A DNA stretch of 64,000 nt from Siderastrea siderea (Eukaryota > Cnidaria > Anthozoa > Scleractinia > Rhizangiidae): the NCBI GenBank assembly GCA_964030785.1, contig OZ034967.1, forward strand, positions 44,486,533 to 44,550,532. Reading direction: 5' to 3'. This document shows, piece after piece, positions 32,848 through 44,140 of this stretch. How positions within the stretch are numbered: the stretch's first letter is position 1; every line of letters begins with the position of its first letter. The translations under genes were made by a program, and so were the position numbers. Below the pieces are notes generated by a model. It did not search any database. It was not told the origin of the DNA and saw only the letters and a program-made list of their open reading frames with translations.

Positions 32848-34227
32848 GGGACTGTGCAATAATTACCTGGAGGGGGGGTTGGGAAACCAGAGGGGGGCAT
32901 AGGGGAAAATCCGAACTAGCGAGAGGGAGGTTAGATGTAAAATTTAATACATACGGGGGGGGGAGGGCATTACTTTTTTCACTCTTTTTCACAAACTGGA
33001 AAAGTGGTAGAAGAGCTATTAATTAGAGTTCAAACATTTATACCTGCTTACGCTAGAATTAAACTGGGAAAATATCAACTTCAGGTGCTTTGATCTCTGA
33101 ACTGGCTGATTATTTAATATTTTCCTATCTGCCATGCGGTAGGAAAGGAATGCCTCTGTTATATGTTAAAACAGTGCTACTTTATTGGCACCAGGAATGC
33201 TGTTAGTTTGGATTTTGATTATGTTTGGCGGAAAATACCACCAGAAAGGCGCTAAAATGGCATTTCCGAGCGTCTAGATTTCGAGATTTTCTGGGGGAGC
33301 ATGCCCCCAGACCCCCTAAAAGCTCGCACCTTCGGCGCTTTCGCAATTGCCTCGGTTATCAGAAAAGTCTGGCTACGGCCCTGGCACTATGATGTTATTC
33401 AATGAAAAATAAAGATGCCAATGTAGGATAGCCTGCATTGTATTATAATGAAAGACAATGGAAAAACAAACTGTTGATCTGACTTTAATAGCAATAAATT
33501 GAACTATGTAAATTTAAACAGTTTGATTACCTTTCAAAGTAAGCGTATAAACTTCTCCCGAGTGTCCGAATAAAGAAATTGTCCAACGAGGGAAAATTAT
33601 AATCCTCTGAAGAAAGGTCTTTGCAAGAGTTCTGTTCCCAGTACAACGTGGACGAGACTGCGTGTAAGAGTTATGTAGAGCACCTTGAGTTCTTGGGTGC
33701 AAAGGTGAAAAAAAGAGAAAGAGAAAGGAACGCTCTTCCGTCTAATATTTCTTGGAAAAATGAAAAAAAAAATGTGGAAGCGCTTACGAACGACCAGCTG
33801 AAAATGTATTTGAAACAACATGGCCTCAAGATAAGCGGAAGTAAGGCTGATTTAACTAAACGAGTTGTCAGCCACGCACGTGGAAATGCTGCCAGAGATG
33901 TTCTGGAAGATGAATTTAATAACTCATGTGAAGACGACACAACTTCAGAATCAGAGTCAAGTGATTCCAAGGGAGAGAACATATACGTTGAAGAGTCATT
34001 TGAAGTACTTTTGTGCCAGAGGAAGACATCCAACACGTAAATTAGGTATGAGGGAACCAATGCGGGGAGGAAGCAGGGGAGGGGGGGGGTTGACCTTAAT
34101 ATTATCAGTAGGTGAGGGGAGGTTACAGTTAAAATTCGCTTAGTGAGGAGGGGGGGTGCGACTTAATTTTGAGCCTTATTTTACCCATTTCCCAAGGCCC
34201 CCTTCCAGGTAATTATTGCACAGTCCC
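32848..34227. mobile_element. 1.38-kb DNA element encoding a SAP-domain protein
   Basis: The ends GGGACTGTGCAATAATTACC (32848) and GGTAATTATTGCACAGTCCC (34227) are perfect inverted repeats followed by G-rich/C-rich tracts. They are flanked by TTA on both sides (32845-32847 and 34228-34230), a 3-bp target duplication. It contains one plausible gene (33603-34040). It has no transposase, so it moves non-autonomously if at all. Confidence 0.75.
33603..34040 (+). CDS. SAP-domain protein of a DNA transposon
   Basis: A 145-residue open frame without an upstream ATG (a stop lies at 33600), so it is probably the last exon of a spliced gene; CTCTGAAG before 33610 could be the acceptor. Residues from about 57 on read VEALTNDQLKMYLKQHGLKI, then SGSKADLTKRVVSHA, a SAP domain: two helices joined by a turn with the conserved L, G-K/S and L residues, which binds AT-rich scaffold DNA. 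Before it is a charged segment (AKVKKRERERNAL) and SYVEHLEFL, a helix seen in related cnidarian transposon proteins. The tail is acidic (TTSESESSDSKGE). Nuclear DNA binding is inferred. Confidence 0.55.
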   Translation, partial: SSEERSLQEFCSQYNVDETACKSYVEHLEFLGAKVKKRERERNALPSNISWKNEKKNVEALTNDQLKMYLKQHGLKISGSKADLTKRVVSHARGNAARDVLEDEFNNSCEDDTTSESESSDSKGENIYVEESFEVLLCQRKTSNT

Positions 34228-35107
34228 TTAGACTACTTACCGTTCAGCTCGCTTTCACCATCTGAGTCAAGCAACAAGGGTAATTCCAGATCGAGCTGCT
34301 GTTGGGTTGATATAGAGTAATTTTCCGTTTTCCCGCTGATTTTCACACTGAAGGAGGTAGAGTTTCAGGTCAAATGACCCTAACCCGAACTAATCTTGGC
34401 TTGGTCAAGAAAATCGATGAGATTTGCTGAAATAGAGCGGTGTTCTTCTCCGATTTTTATTCTTGCCTTATGATCTTTCAATTGGCTTCTCCTCCCCAGC
34501 TCGATATAAACTAATTACGCCTTTCAAGACAGCCATTGCTCACACACTGAATGAAGAAACTGAAGATCTTAAAAATAGTTTAAACAAAGAACTGACTGTT
34601 AACTCAATCCACGCGCGAAAAGCAGGCACTTCCGGTTCGCGGAATATGACTCTGCCCGGACCTGAGCCAAATGTCTGTTTTCGGTACCAGGATAGAATGT
34701 GTAACCGTCGTAACCTCACGCCACAAGACAAGACACATAAAAGTCTAAGATTTTGACACTTTCAAAATGACAAATCGTAGACAGGAAAAAAATTTATGGT
34801 TAACTTTTTTCTACGACTAATAGTTAAAATTTGGCAATTTTTACGCCTAACGGCTACATTTTTGGCCGTTTTACGGCTAACGGTTAACCCCATTGAGACC
34901 CTCTTTTCCATTGTTTTCAACCAAGCCGCCAGAGGTCTTTTCGTGAAGTTGATGCGGAAGAAAGGACTGGGTACCAAGTTGAGCCTGCGATATTACCAAA
35001 CATGCGTGACACAATAGCGTGACATCGCCTTAAAATCGAAAGCACAGGGCAAATAAAGGATAGAAAGTTAAGAAACGAGCGGAAATTCAACAGTACAGGT
35101 GTCCGAA

Positions 35108-36439
35108 ATGTCTTTCGATGCAATCAAAGAAGAATTTTGGCAATCAGCAGCCAGGAGTACTATCAAAGAAAGATGTAAGTCCATTTTCAACCGGGAGATC
35201 TTGAGCGATGTCAAGTTCGTCGTCCGCGACTCCCAGGGCGGAAGCAAGAGGATTCCAGCTCACAAGTTCGTGTTGGCGATCAGCAGTCCAGTGTTTTTTG
35301 CCATGTTTTACGGTGAACTGGCGGAGACGAAGGACTCCGTCGAGATCTCTGACTGCGAGTACGAGAGTTTTCTGGAATTGCTTCGTTTTATATACAGCGA
35401 TGAGGCGAACTTGAACCCAGATAGTGTCATGCAGTTGATGTATTTGGCGAAGAAATACATGCTGCCTTCTTTGGCTGACCAATGCTCTAGTTTCCTCCAA
35501 GAGAACTTGGACGCGTCAAACGTGTTTCACGTTTTGCCGGATGCGCAGAAATACGAAAAGAAAGATCTGTTGGATCACTGCTGGAAAGTAATCGAGAAAG
35601 AAACGGAGGAAGCTGTGAAATCGGATGGCTTCGTGACAATCGAGAGATCAGTGCTGGAGGAATTAGTCGAGAAAGATTCGTTGAATATCAAAGAAGTGGA
35701 GTTATTTAAAGCTGTCAGTTGCTGGGCTGGAAAGGAATGTGAAAAGCAAGGCCTCGTTGCGGAAGGGTCTTTGAAAAGAAGGATCCTGGGAGAACGGATC
35801 GTGAAGGGAATTCGTTTTCCAGTGATGGAACAAAAGGAGTTTGCTGATATCGTCCTCGATTCCTATATACTTACCCAGAGAGAGTCACACAGCTTGATGA
35901 AGTATTTCAGTTCTGTTCTAAAAACCCCAGTGGGATTTTCGGCAGCTAAAAGGGTCGGGCAGCTAAAGGAAATTTCTAGGTTCCAATTTTTTGATATCGG
36001 ATGGGCTTATTCCGCCTCTGCCAATTCCATAGGTATTAAGGTAGACAAAGACATAACACTACATGCAGTGCGTCTTTTTGGTAGTGAAAACAGTGAATAT
36101 TCAGTGAACCTAACGGTACGAGATTTGACAGATTTCGGCCGAGGGAAAACTATTGCAGCAACAAAAGGGAATTTTTTATCTAAACCCGTGCAGGGTAAAT
36201 TAGGAGGTTATCAAGGCTTTGAAATTGCGTTTGATCCTCCGATTTCTTTAAAGGCAAATACTGGGTATTGCAGATTTGAGGCTAAAATAACTGGTCCCCC
36301 TTCCTGGTTTGGAAAGGGTGGTCGCTCCCAGGTAAAACATTCTGGGGTGTTGTTTTCCTTCGCTAGCTGGACTTCTTCGGGTTTTGACACCTCTGTAGAA
36401 ACAGGGCAGTTCTCTGAATTTGTGTTTACACTGGCATGA
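35108..36439 (+). CDS. BTB-BACK-PHR protein (BTBD3/BTBD6-like)
   Basis: A 443-residue single-exon gene. I chose the ATG at 35108 (MSFDAIKEEFW); the frame opens 9 bp earlier at GTG. Residues about 24-132 form a BTB/POZ domain (LSDVKFVV, IPAHKFVLAISSPVFFAMFY, LLRFIYSDEANL). Residues about 138-245 form a BACK domain (ALxxC-type helices, ELFKAVSCWAGKECEKQG, LGERIVKGIRFPVM). Residues about 290-443 form a PHR beta-sandwich (RFQFFDIGWAYSASANSIGI, ending SGFDTSVETGQFSEFVF). Proteins of this layout in animals act as Cullin-3 substrate adaptors. The lack of introns suggests a retrocopy or a cnidarian single-exon family. It begins about 200 bp from the right end of the 11.5-kb composite element. Confidence 0.9.
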   Translation: MSFDAIKEEFWQSAARSTIKERCKSIFNREILSDVKFVVRDSQGGSKRIPAHKFVLAISSPVFFAMFYGELAETKDSVEISDCEYESFLELLRFIYSDEANLNPDSVMQLMYLAKKYMLPSLADQCSSFLQENLDASNVFHVLPDAQKYEKKDLLDHCWKVIEKETEEAVKSDGFVTIERSVLEELVEKDSLNIKEVELFKAVSCWAGKECEKQGLVAEGSLKRRILGERIVKGIRFPVMEQKEFADIVLDSYILTQRESHSLMKYFSSVLKTPVGFSAAKRVGQLKEISRFQFFDIGWAYSASANSIGIKVDKDITLHAVRLFGSENSEYSVNLTVRDLTDFGRGKTIAATKGNFLSKPVQGKLGGYQGFEIAFDPPISLKANTGYCRFEAKITGPPSWFGKGGRSQVKHSGVLFSFASWTSSGFDTSVETGQFSEFVFTLA

Positions 36440-37209
36440 CTCATACGTAGGAAAGTAATACAAGAACGAAATTGCTGCATTTAGTTTTAAATTTAAGCCG
36501 GATTAAAAGGTAAGGTTTTTTCTATGACAAGAAAGCAAAGTCCGGTTTTCAAAATAGCGGAAAGAATACTGGATTTCTGTTATTTTTTAACGTGAAATAG
36601 TCAAACTTGTGTAACTGTGGCTTAAGGTTCATGGCAACTTCTTAGGAAATTAGGATCATTCTTTAACTATTAGTGAGCCAATACGGATTGTGATTGCGAC
36701 TCAGTAAATGTGGGTTACGGTGTATATAATATCTCCCTGAAAATGTAAGCTAAGTTTGTAAACAAATGTTGTAGACACGTTTTCCACCAGGACAATCTTG
36801 TACGTGATAGAATGGTTCAGTTTTGTAGCTTGACTTCGGTAGGTTATAAATAAAATATTGTATATTTCTACTGCTATTTTGTATTTCCGTTGTTTACAGG
36901 ACACTAAGTTTTCGTGCTTTGTAAGAAATGTTTCCTTTCCTGGCGAGCCTTATCTTGTTTGCGCTCGTATCCGAAACCTCCTTTGTTGCACCCACGTCAG
37001 AATGCATCTACTTGATTTGTTAAAATCTTTTGTACCTCAACAAACGTTACAAACTAAAGAACAATTGAAAAAAAAAACATTTACTACGTTGGTTCAAAAT
37101 GCCACAAACACGTAACAAAACTTAAAAAAAATTAACAATACCTCTATACACTAATGCTAATTGCAGATAATATAAAATCAGCAGATTATTTACAACTACT
37201 AGAAAGAAT
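36440..37209. other. 3' flank of the BTB gene
   Basis: AT-rich sequence with AATAAA at about 36849, a possible polyadenylation signal about 410 bp after the stop. No gene is supported. Confidence 0.5.
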
Positions 37210-37559
37210 AATTTTTTAAGTGCGCATTTTCTGAAGTAGCTCATTTGGAAAAAAGACTAACTTTGTATTTGTACGTTTTCCGACAAGATCAGATCAACAA
37301 CCTATCAGTTGTCCATTTAACTGAGATGTAAAATCCCATCGGCTTTTATACTGATACAATTGACCACTATGATGCTTGTTTGACTGAGTTTATTTCAAAT
37401 GTTTTTGAACAGAATTCGTCTCAGTATTGTTTAACAGCAACAATGTTAACATGATAACGTGCATGTTTCCAGCCGTTTGTGGTAAACAGCTCTATAATAT
37501 CACAAAAAATATTACATCTGTAACGTAAGAATAGCTTGTTATGCTTTAAAAAGTTTGAG

Positions 37560-37960
37560 ATATACTTCCCTTGCCATGTAAATCACTTTGACAAAATAGT
37601 TTCAGATATTCTTTGCCACAAGGAATCTATGGAAATTTCTATGTAATGCCCAATTCCTTGGATTAAATTTCTTTCAGAAATTGTTTGCCACAAGGTGTCT
37701 TATATGGAAATTTCCATGTAATCCACAATATTCTCTTCCTATTCTCTTTCTCCTATTCTCTTCTGTATAAAAAGTTCCACGTAATGCCCATTTGTTTGGA
37801 CAAATGTTTCAGCTGATATTAATTCTTTTTCACAGGGAGTCGATGGAAATTTCCATGTAATACACAATTGCTTGGCACAGTAGTACAGACTAAAATAATT
37901 TTTATGCCAGAGAAAGAGTCTGTAGAAATTTCCATGTAATGCCCAGTGATTGTCTTTGAT
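37560..37960 (-). repeat. Left subterminal array of the 75-bp repeat
   Basis: Units at 37631, 37706, about 37781 (degenerate), 37844 and 37923, spaced about 63-79 bp. The core is CTATGGAAATTTCCATGTAA. In reverse complement it matches the right array (GGAAATTTCCATAGATC), so the two arrays are inverted relative to each other. Confidence 0.75.
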
Positions 37961-38040
37961 AAGTACTGTGGAGACACTGATGCTGACGTCCGTTGTCTCA
38001 GATGCTGGGACGGACGAGTCCCTGGCTGAAGATGTTTGGT

Positions 38041-38307
38041 TTACTTGTGTGCTGACAGGGCCGGTGGCAGAAGAGTTTGTCTCAGAGCGAGGTTTTTTGC
38101 TTTCTCTACGTCATTTTCGCCAGCAATAGCACTTTTCATTTTGCCAGAGCATGATCTGCAGAACTCAACATCCAGTAATTCTGACAGCAGCTCTCCAAAT
38201 CTGGAGATATCAGAACTGATTTCTAAAAGCAACCGTCTAAGATCATCTGTTGGAGTTAAGAACGTAGGGTCAAGAAGAAGACTTTTTCCAGAAGAGCATT
38301 TCACCTG
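38041..38307 (-). CDS. Terminal exon of an unrecognised minus-strand gene
   Basis: Minus strand: TTTTCCCTGTTAAACAG acceptor, then GTGAAATGCTC and on, an open frame of 89 residues with stop TAA at 38041. It reads VKCSSGKSLLLDPTFL, then LRRLLLEISSDISRFGELL, and contains a C-x2-C pair (EFCRSCSGK). The peptide is helical and charged. The good splice acceptor supports an exon. Its upstream exons were not located. It is divergent from the gene starting at 38955. Confidence 0.35.
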   Translation of the reverse strand, partial: QVKCSSGKSLLLDPTFLTPTDDLRRLLLEISSDISRFGELLSELLDVEFCRSCSGKMKSAIAGENDVEKAKNLALRQTLLPPALSAHK

Positions 38308-38954
38308 TTTAACAGGGAAAAGACAGATTTATTAACAGGAAATCTACTCTCACGTTTCCTGAATATTTTTGCGGAAGAATGGTCTGCGGTTAATAGCTAT
38401 TTTCAATATGGCGTACCAAGCGAGCGCGAAGATCGAGAAATATAGCGTATGGAAATTATGTGAAGAAAACCGTTCAAATTGGATTCACAAATAATATCGC
38501 ATTGAGCAAATTTATTGTACAAATGACAAGGTCTATATATTTTGCGAAGTACGAAGGGTAATTCTTAAGTTCAAATTTTAACTTCTCTATTTTTTTTTTA
38601 GGGAGGAGGCGAATAATTATTTCGTGCTACATACGTCTTTGTTCTTTCCAAAGTACCACTTTCTGCCAGAATGATGATTTCTGCTATCTTTTGCACTATT
38701 TTTTGAGGACCCCTTTCCACCTTGTTCATCTATTTGCCATGACTTGCTATAACTAAACGCTCTAAGCTGACCTTGGATTAAGACCTCGGACGTTACAGAA
38801 TGTGCTCAATTTCCCACATGACAAATCCCTTTCTCTTATTGGTCATTCCCCCTGATCGTTTTGCCGTTTGAATTTTGACACTTTCGACAGTTATGCACGC
38901 GGTCGCGGTTTACTCTCTCCAAGTTCGAGATAATGACATAACGAACTAAAAAAT

Positions 38955-40065
38955 ATGGATGACTCTAGGTTAACTGCAGAAGAGCATTTATCGCTCTCGA
39001 TTCTCTCCAGTATTGCTGAAGATCCTTTGGCTTTATCCATTGACGAAGGAGAATTTGAGGGTGGAGTGACAAAATTTGAAGAACTTGACGATGAAATGTT
39101 TGAACCGTTAATGACCAACACGCCTGCCAAAAGGAAAAGGAAAGCGATTCAAAACCAATCATTAGACTCTTCAATAGCTGAAGAGCCACTCTGGCCCGAA
39201 GATAGTGTTTCCATGCCACCACAAGAGCAACAAACATCTTACGGAGAAAGATATGTAGATGACGACGGCGCTGAGTTGCCGGTGATTTCTGAAGACGAGA
39301 GCTCAAGCAGCAACAACCCGAAAAGCGGCAGCGAGTTTAAAGGTAAAATTTCAACTTTCAATTTGTCTAAATTCAAAGAAAGGGCGTTTTTCTTTATGTT
39401 TGAGGATGAGGGTAGTCGATGCAGAAAGAACTCGGCGGAAAAGTAGAGGAATTCTTTGATGTGAAGTGACCGATCTTGTTGTGCATAGGAAAATTGACTA
39501 GCGAAATTTGATGCCTACTCGCGTGGTCAAAGAGCCATAAACTGTTCTTCGTAAAGTTATTCTCCTAGATTTAATGGCAAAATCGTGGACATTGCTCAGA
39601 AACACAAGATTTCAATTCATACAAAGACGAATTTTACCAACTAGTACTTGTACAGAGCGAAAGACTACATAAGAACAAACCACTAATGGTCCAAGACCGG
39701 AAAAGCGAAAAAGTTAGAAGACTAAAGCCTCCTTTCATCAAAGTGGAAGATCAGTCGAGGAATTTTGCCTTATTTTTGAGGAATTTGAGAGGTGGCCGGT
39801 TTTAGACGCAGAAGGAGACCACGATCGTGTATCCGAGTGGGCTATGCGCGTCGTAGAAAAAGTGGAAAAGATAACTTACTGTGGAGAGTATGTGCTGAAA
39901 AGTCAACTAGAAATTCACCCCAATGGGGAGCGTCATAGATCTTTAACTAGACAAACAGGGTACTGGGACAATGTTAATGCCTTAATATCAAAATTACCTT
40001 CCCTCACGGAATTTGAGGATAACTGCAGAAAAGGAAAGTTATTTTCTGCAGAATCCGGAAAATAG
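38955..40065 (+). CDS. N-terminal exons of a nuclear, probably transposon-encoded protein
   Basis: Predicted as join(38955..39342,39728..40065), about 241 residues. Exon 1 starts MDDSRLTAEEHLSLSILSSI, is acidic, and has a basic nuclear signal (PAKRKRKA) and a D/E/S-rich end. It stops at the donor AAAG|GTAAAA. Exon 2 reads HQSGRSVEEFCLIFEEFERW, then WAMRVVEKVEKITYCGEYVL and SLTRQTGYWDNVNALISKL, ending at TAG. The join keeps frame, but the exon 2 acceptor (ACTAAAG|CC) has a weak pyrimidine tract, so the junction is uncertain. No domain is recognised. It sits just inside the left array of the 13.8-kb element and is likely part of its main gene. Confidence 0.4.
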
Positions 40066-41860
40066 AGCAGTTCAGTATGACATGAAACAGACGCCATACC
40101 TCTCCTGTGCCGTACTAAGTAGTACGAAGTTACTATTTGGCGGTGGTACGACGTCCAAATGGTTTTTTTTTTCCTTTAACAGATTTCCATTAGGCAAGGC
40201 GTACGGAAAAGCATGCCTCTTAATTCGACCTCGGAGCGAAAATGTATTGGTACGGCACGTGAGAGGTATGTCGTCTGAACTGGCCCTTATACCGTGTGGC
40301 ACCAAATTTTAACGGGAGTTTAATTTTGCGGTTTGGCAATTTTTTGAGTTCTGCCGGAACTAATTTTTGCGATTGGGAAAGACTGGTTTTCTCCCTGGAG
40401 ATTAATTTTTCGGGTAGTCGCCACAATCGGAAAAAAAAACAATATTCTACGTTTTATTTGTTTGTTTGTTGTTGTTTTTTTTCGAGTTCATGCATTCAAA
40501 ATACAGTTAAACCAAAATGCAGATCTAAAAAACGTTACTCAGTGTCAGTCTATGACAAATACATCTTGCCCTGTTGTGGTTGATTTCTCTGGCAAGTCAC
40601 AAACGATCGGCAGTAACTACGGTACCACTTGCAACTGATACAATTTCCCTCGAGTTTTCATCGACATTATCATTTTCTATTCTTCAACATTTTGTTTCGA
40701 ATTTCGTCATCTTCTTTCTGAAGGAAAGAGACGACAGGGTATTAAAGCACAATTTGCCATTACTGTCCTGTATATAAGTGACATAAAATTTCATCAGTGG
40801 CGGAAATTTTTGCGGATATTACTTTTTCCGGTAATTTTTTTTTGAGATAACTTATTTTGCGGATGATCGAAACAACCGCAAACCTTGGAAAAATTTAGAA
40901 CACATGCACTGTATTTCCTTCCCTTCCCAGCGCCCCAACCCCCCCCCGCCCCGGCCAAGGCAGTGTTTCATTTTGTTGTGTACTACATGAAGCATTGTTG
41001 TAGTGTTTACAAGATTTGGCTCTGGCCTCGTGAACCGGTACAGCGGGGACTTGAAATTGTATGTTTTTTGTTTTTTGTTTTCCGTGTAGTCTAAAGTTGT
41101 TTAGTCTTTTGTTTTCATCCCTGTGTACCGGTACACGAGGATAGAGCCTTGTCATGTTTGTGTTGCGGCCAATTTGGAGAGTTTTTTGTGAGTGCACCGA
41201 GTGTTGAAGTGCCGTTTTATAAATTAGTGGCTTCTCTAAAGGGCGGTTCTTCGTGTTATTTCCACTCTGGTAAAGACTAAAACGATGTAGAACTTCGGTT
41301 CGTCGAAGATGGTGACTTCGTCTTGTGTTTGTAATTCAGCATCACGGAATCTCCTCGAATCTCTGAGGAAAAGTTTTACTGTGATTTATCAGCAGCGAGA
41401 GCAGTGTTCGCAGGCCACTCTGATGCCTACACAAAGAAATATTGAATCCATTATGCTGGAGCACTTTAAGGATAAGTTAACGTTTGAATTTATTTGTATT
41501 GAAATAGAAGTATACAAGTTTACATAATTTGTACATAGTGTCTGATTCTACAAGGGTATATCTAGCTTGCTAAGGGAGCGAAGGCAGTGGGCACATCGAA
41601 GTAAGCCATCGCCCATTGCATTGATCATGTCTTCTTGCAGTACAAGATTTGGAGTGACTGGGCTCGAACTTAAACAACAAAAATTATGCAGTGACATGCT
41701 TGTGAATGTGTAGCATTTATGTGCAGCTGAACTACTGTTTTTGGAAGCCACTGCATATATATCTTGTTAAGCTGTTCAATCACCTGAATGTTGCATTTTG
41801 GTGATCAGACTTGAAAACTTGCAGTTAAAATCATCAGCAATTCTGCCTTTTTGTTTTTAG
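40066..41860. other. Repeat-derived stretch, no gene supported
   Basis: At about 40300-40430 and 40790-40890 the sequence has the motif TAATTTTTGCG / TTTTTGCGG, as in a degraded inverted-repeat element about 590 bp long. A C-run lies at 40940-40950. Short frames have no recognisable domain. Confidence 0.4.
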
Positions 41861-41983
41861 TCATGGATGCTTGGTGTTGTGCTGAAAAATGTCTGGAAGT
41901 TAAATGGATCTGGCAGCGAGGTGCATGATAAGAAAAAGCCTTCAGGGAACCAGCTCACTGGAAAAGAGGCATATAGTGCTTAA
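41861..41983 (+). pseudogene. Isolated exon-like segment
   Basis: After the acceptor TTTTTGTTTTTAG, a 40-residue frame reads SWMLGVVLKNVWKLNGSGSE, then DKKKPSGNQLTGKEAYSA and stop. It may be a relic exon of the plus-strand gene of the 13.8-kb element. The evidence is only the splice signal and the peptide character. Confidence 0.25.
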
Positions 41984-42277
41984 TTCTTTGTGGATGCATG
42001 CCAAACCAAATGAAAGGTGTGTTTTCATAGACTATAAGTAGCTTTCAGTAATTCATGGTCCTAGCAGAATTCAGCAATGACATGAAAGCCACAAGAGAAA
42101 ACCAAAATATGTACTTAGAGCAGATTTTCCATGACTGTGAAAATGGTTTTGGTCTTTTGTTTACTAACCTCTATTATGGCCTCATCATAAACATCAAAAA
42201 CTATCCATCAAATCAAATTCCGAATTAAATACAATTGCAAAGTACTAGTATGGTAATAGTAACTACAAATTGCTTTT

Positions 42278-42593
42278 AAAATTTTCACTGTTTTCCGGGA
42301 TCTTTTCCGAGGTTAAGAATATTTAAAATCGACGTTTCGATCAGTTTCACTGATCTTCTTCAGGCTGTTGTTAAAAATGACAATATGGCGGATTGTTTCT
42401 CATGTTCAGCTTGGTAACCGCACCAATAAATCGTGACTATTACACGACGTATGTGAAAAAAGGGCGGGAAAATGTAACGAGGCCATATTGTCATTTTTAA
42501 CAACAGCCTGAAGAAGATCAGTGAAACTGATCGAAACGTCGATTTTAAATATTCTTAACCTCGGAAAAGATCCCGGAAAACAGTGAAAATTTT
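42278..42593. mobile_element. 316-bp foldback MITE
   Basis: Two arms of about 110 bp (42278-42391 and 42484-42593) are nearly perfect inverted copies, starting AAAATTTTCACTGTTTTCCG. Each arm itself contains the small palindrome GATCAGTNNNACTGATC next to GAAACGTCGA. Confidence 0.85.
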
Positions 42594-43879
42594 AATTTCT
42601 TAAGATGAGAGGTGAAAGTTTCAGAAATAGGAAATTGCTTTTAGTTTGGAACAATGACTGGCTATTTACTAATTTTATTGACTGTTATCGAATGTCATTG
42701 ATTATCGATTTTATCGATTGCCCAGGCCAAGATTGCAAAAATACCCTAGACACTGATAGATTTGCTTTAGGGACAACAGAGCCAGGTTGACTTGGGATGT
42801 TTGTCGAGGGAAGGTCTCCATATCAGCCTACACATACATTTCTCTTACAGGTACTTAAATGCTGCCATACAATTGTGTGTTGTATTCCTCCAGCACTGAG
42901 GATGACAGCAAAGATATTCATTTTTAGTTTATTAATTAACTCCTAGGAAGATTCACAGATAAACCCAGACATGTCCCTGATTACATTGTCCCAAATACAG
43001 AGAAGCTGGAACTTGGGAAGCTGAGGACAGATATTGAGGAATTCTACAAATCAGGACTGTTTCCAGGACAGCATAAAACAGAGTAGAGTACACTCCTATC
43101 AGCTGAAAACACAAAGTGGAATCCAAAAGAGAGGGCAGCTACATGGCCATTGCAGGACATAATTGCCAACAAGGAAGGCTTAAGGGAGAAACAGAAACTG
43201 CCAGAGTCAGATGACAATGGGCTAGGTTTTTTGGGACAGAAACCAGAGGGAGTTCCAGCAGATATTGATGACATGGTCAGAAATCAAGTTGCCCCAGTAC
43301 AAGAGGTAAGGTGTAAAAAAGATTCATGTCGTGATCATTTGAATTTTCTTTTATTTTTGTCACATTTTTTAAGCCAGTTTATAGTCTAAGAGCTAGAATC
43401 ACAAAAAAATTGTCACGTAACACACCCACTACATAAAAGGTCCGAACTGAAATTATGATAGGACATGATCTGAACATCATTTCTAGGTATGATGTACTGT
43501 GGATTTGTTGGGTCAGGGGGGTGTAGTAATAAAAAGTACTTGGGGTACTAAAGTCCCACATGTTAGCTTGTCTTCATTGGCTAAATGTGGGTGGTAATAT
43601 GCAGTTTTGTTTTTCCTTGTTTTCTCAGAGCAAACTTGCTAATCTCGGCTTAAGACAAGACAAGGCTAACCCAGGGAGCATCTTCGGCTATCTTGCAACT
43701 TCTCTAGCTGTTGCCAACAGAATGTATTAACCAAGGGGGGTGGGGTGGGGCATTGTGATAACTTAATCGATAGATTTTTAGCAGATGAAATTAATAATTT
43801 ACTGTATAGTAATAGATAAAGCTGTCACCAAATCAATAATCACACTGAACTGAACTTTAAGTGTTAGTCGAGAGTTCAG

Positions 43880-44140
43880 GTTACGTCATATGACGTCACA
43901 ACATGCCATTTTTGTTTTAACGGCGGCCATCTTGGATTTTGGTTGAACTGAAAAATCAGCTAAACTTTTTCGAAAATGGATTAGACTTGAAAAATAAGGT
44001 AAACAGTATCTGGTAATAGTTCTAAACCAAATTGATAATAAGACAAAAGGATTGTAATTGCTAGTTGTGAGTTAACTTTGCATCATGTGACGTCACAGGT
44101 ATGTCATTTAAGAATATATGGCGCGGCCATCTTGGATGGC
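43880..44140 (+). promoter_or_regulatory. Two CRE plus YY1-like modules near one end of the nested element
   Basis: TGACGTCA at 43891 and 44088 is each followed by GCGGCCATCTTGGAT-type sequence (43922 and 44123) and AGCTAAA. The spacing of the two modules is about 197 bp. TGACGTCA is the CREB/ATF palindrome, and GGCCATCTTGG resembles the YY1 site. Confidence 0.5.

Larger units (their letters stand above)
23374..34903. mobile_element. 11.5-kb composite element with 16-bp inverted ends
   Basis: GAGGGTCTCAATGGGG (23374-23389) faces CCCCATTGAGACCCTC (34888-34903). The direct repeat CCATTGTTTTC flanks both ends (23362-23372 and 34908-34918), a candidate target duplication, though 4 extra bases separate it from the right end. 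Inside each end lie direct repeats of about 35 bp with core TTTTACGGCTAACGGTTAAA, in the same orientation at both ends. The interior holds nested palindromes, a LINE-like fragment, a small spliced gene and a SAP-domain element. No transposase was recognised. It could be one element loaded with insertions, or two solo ends of one repeat family. Confidence 0.5.
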
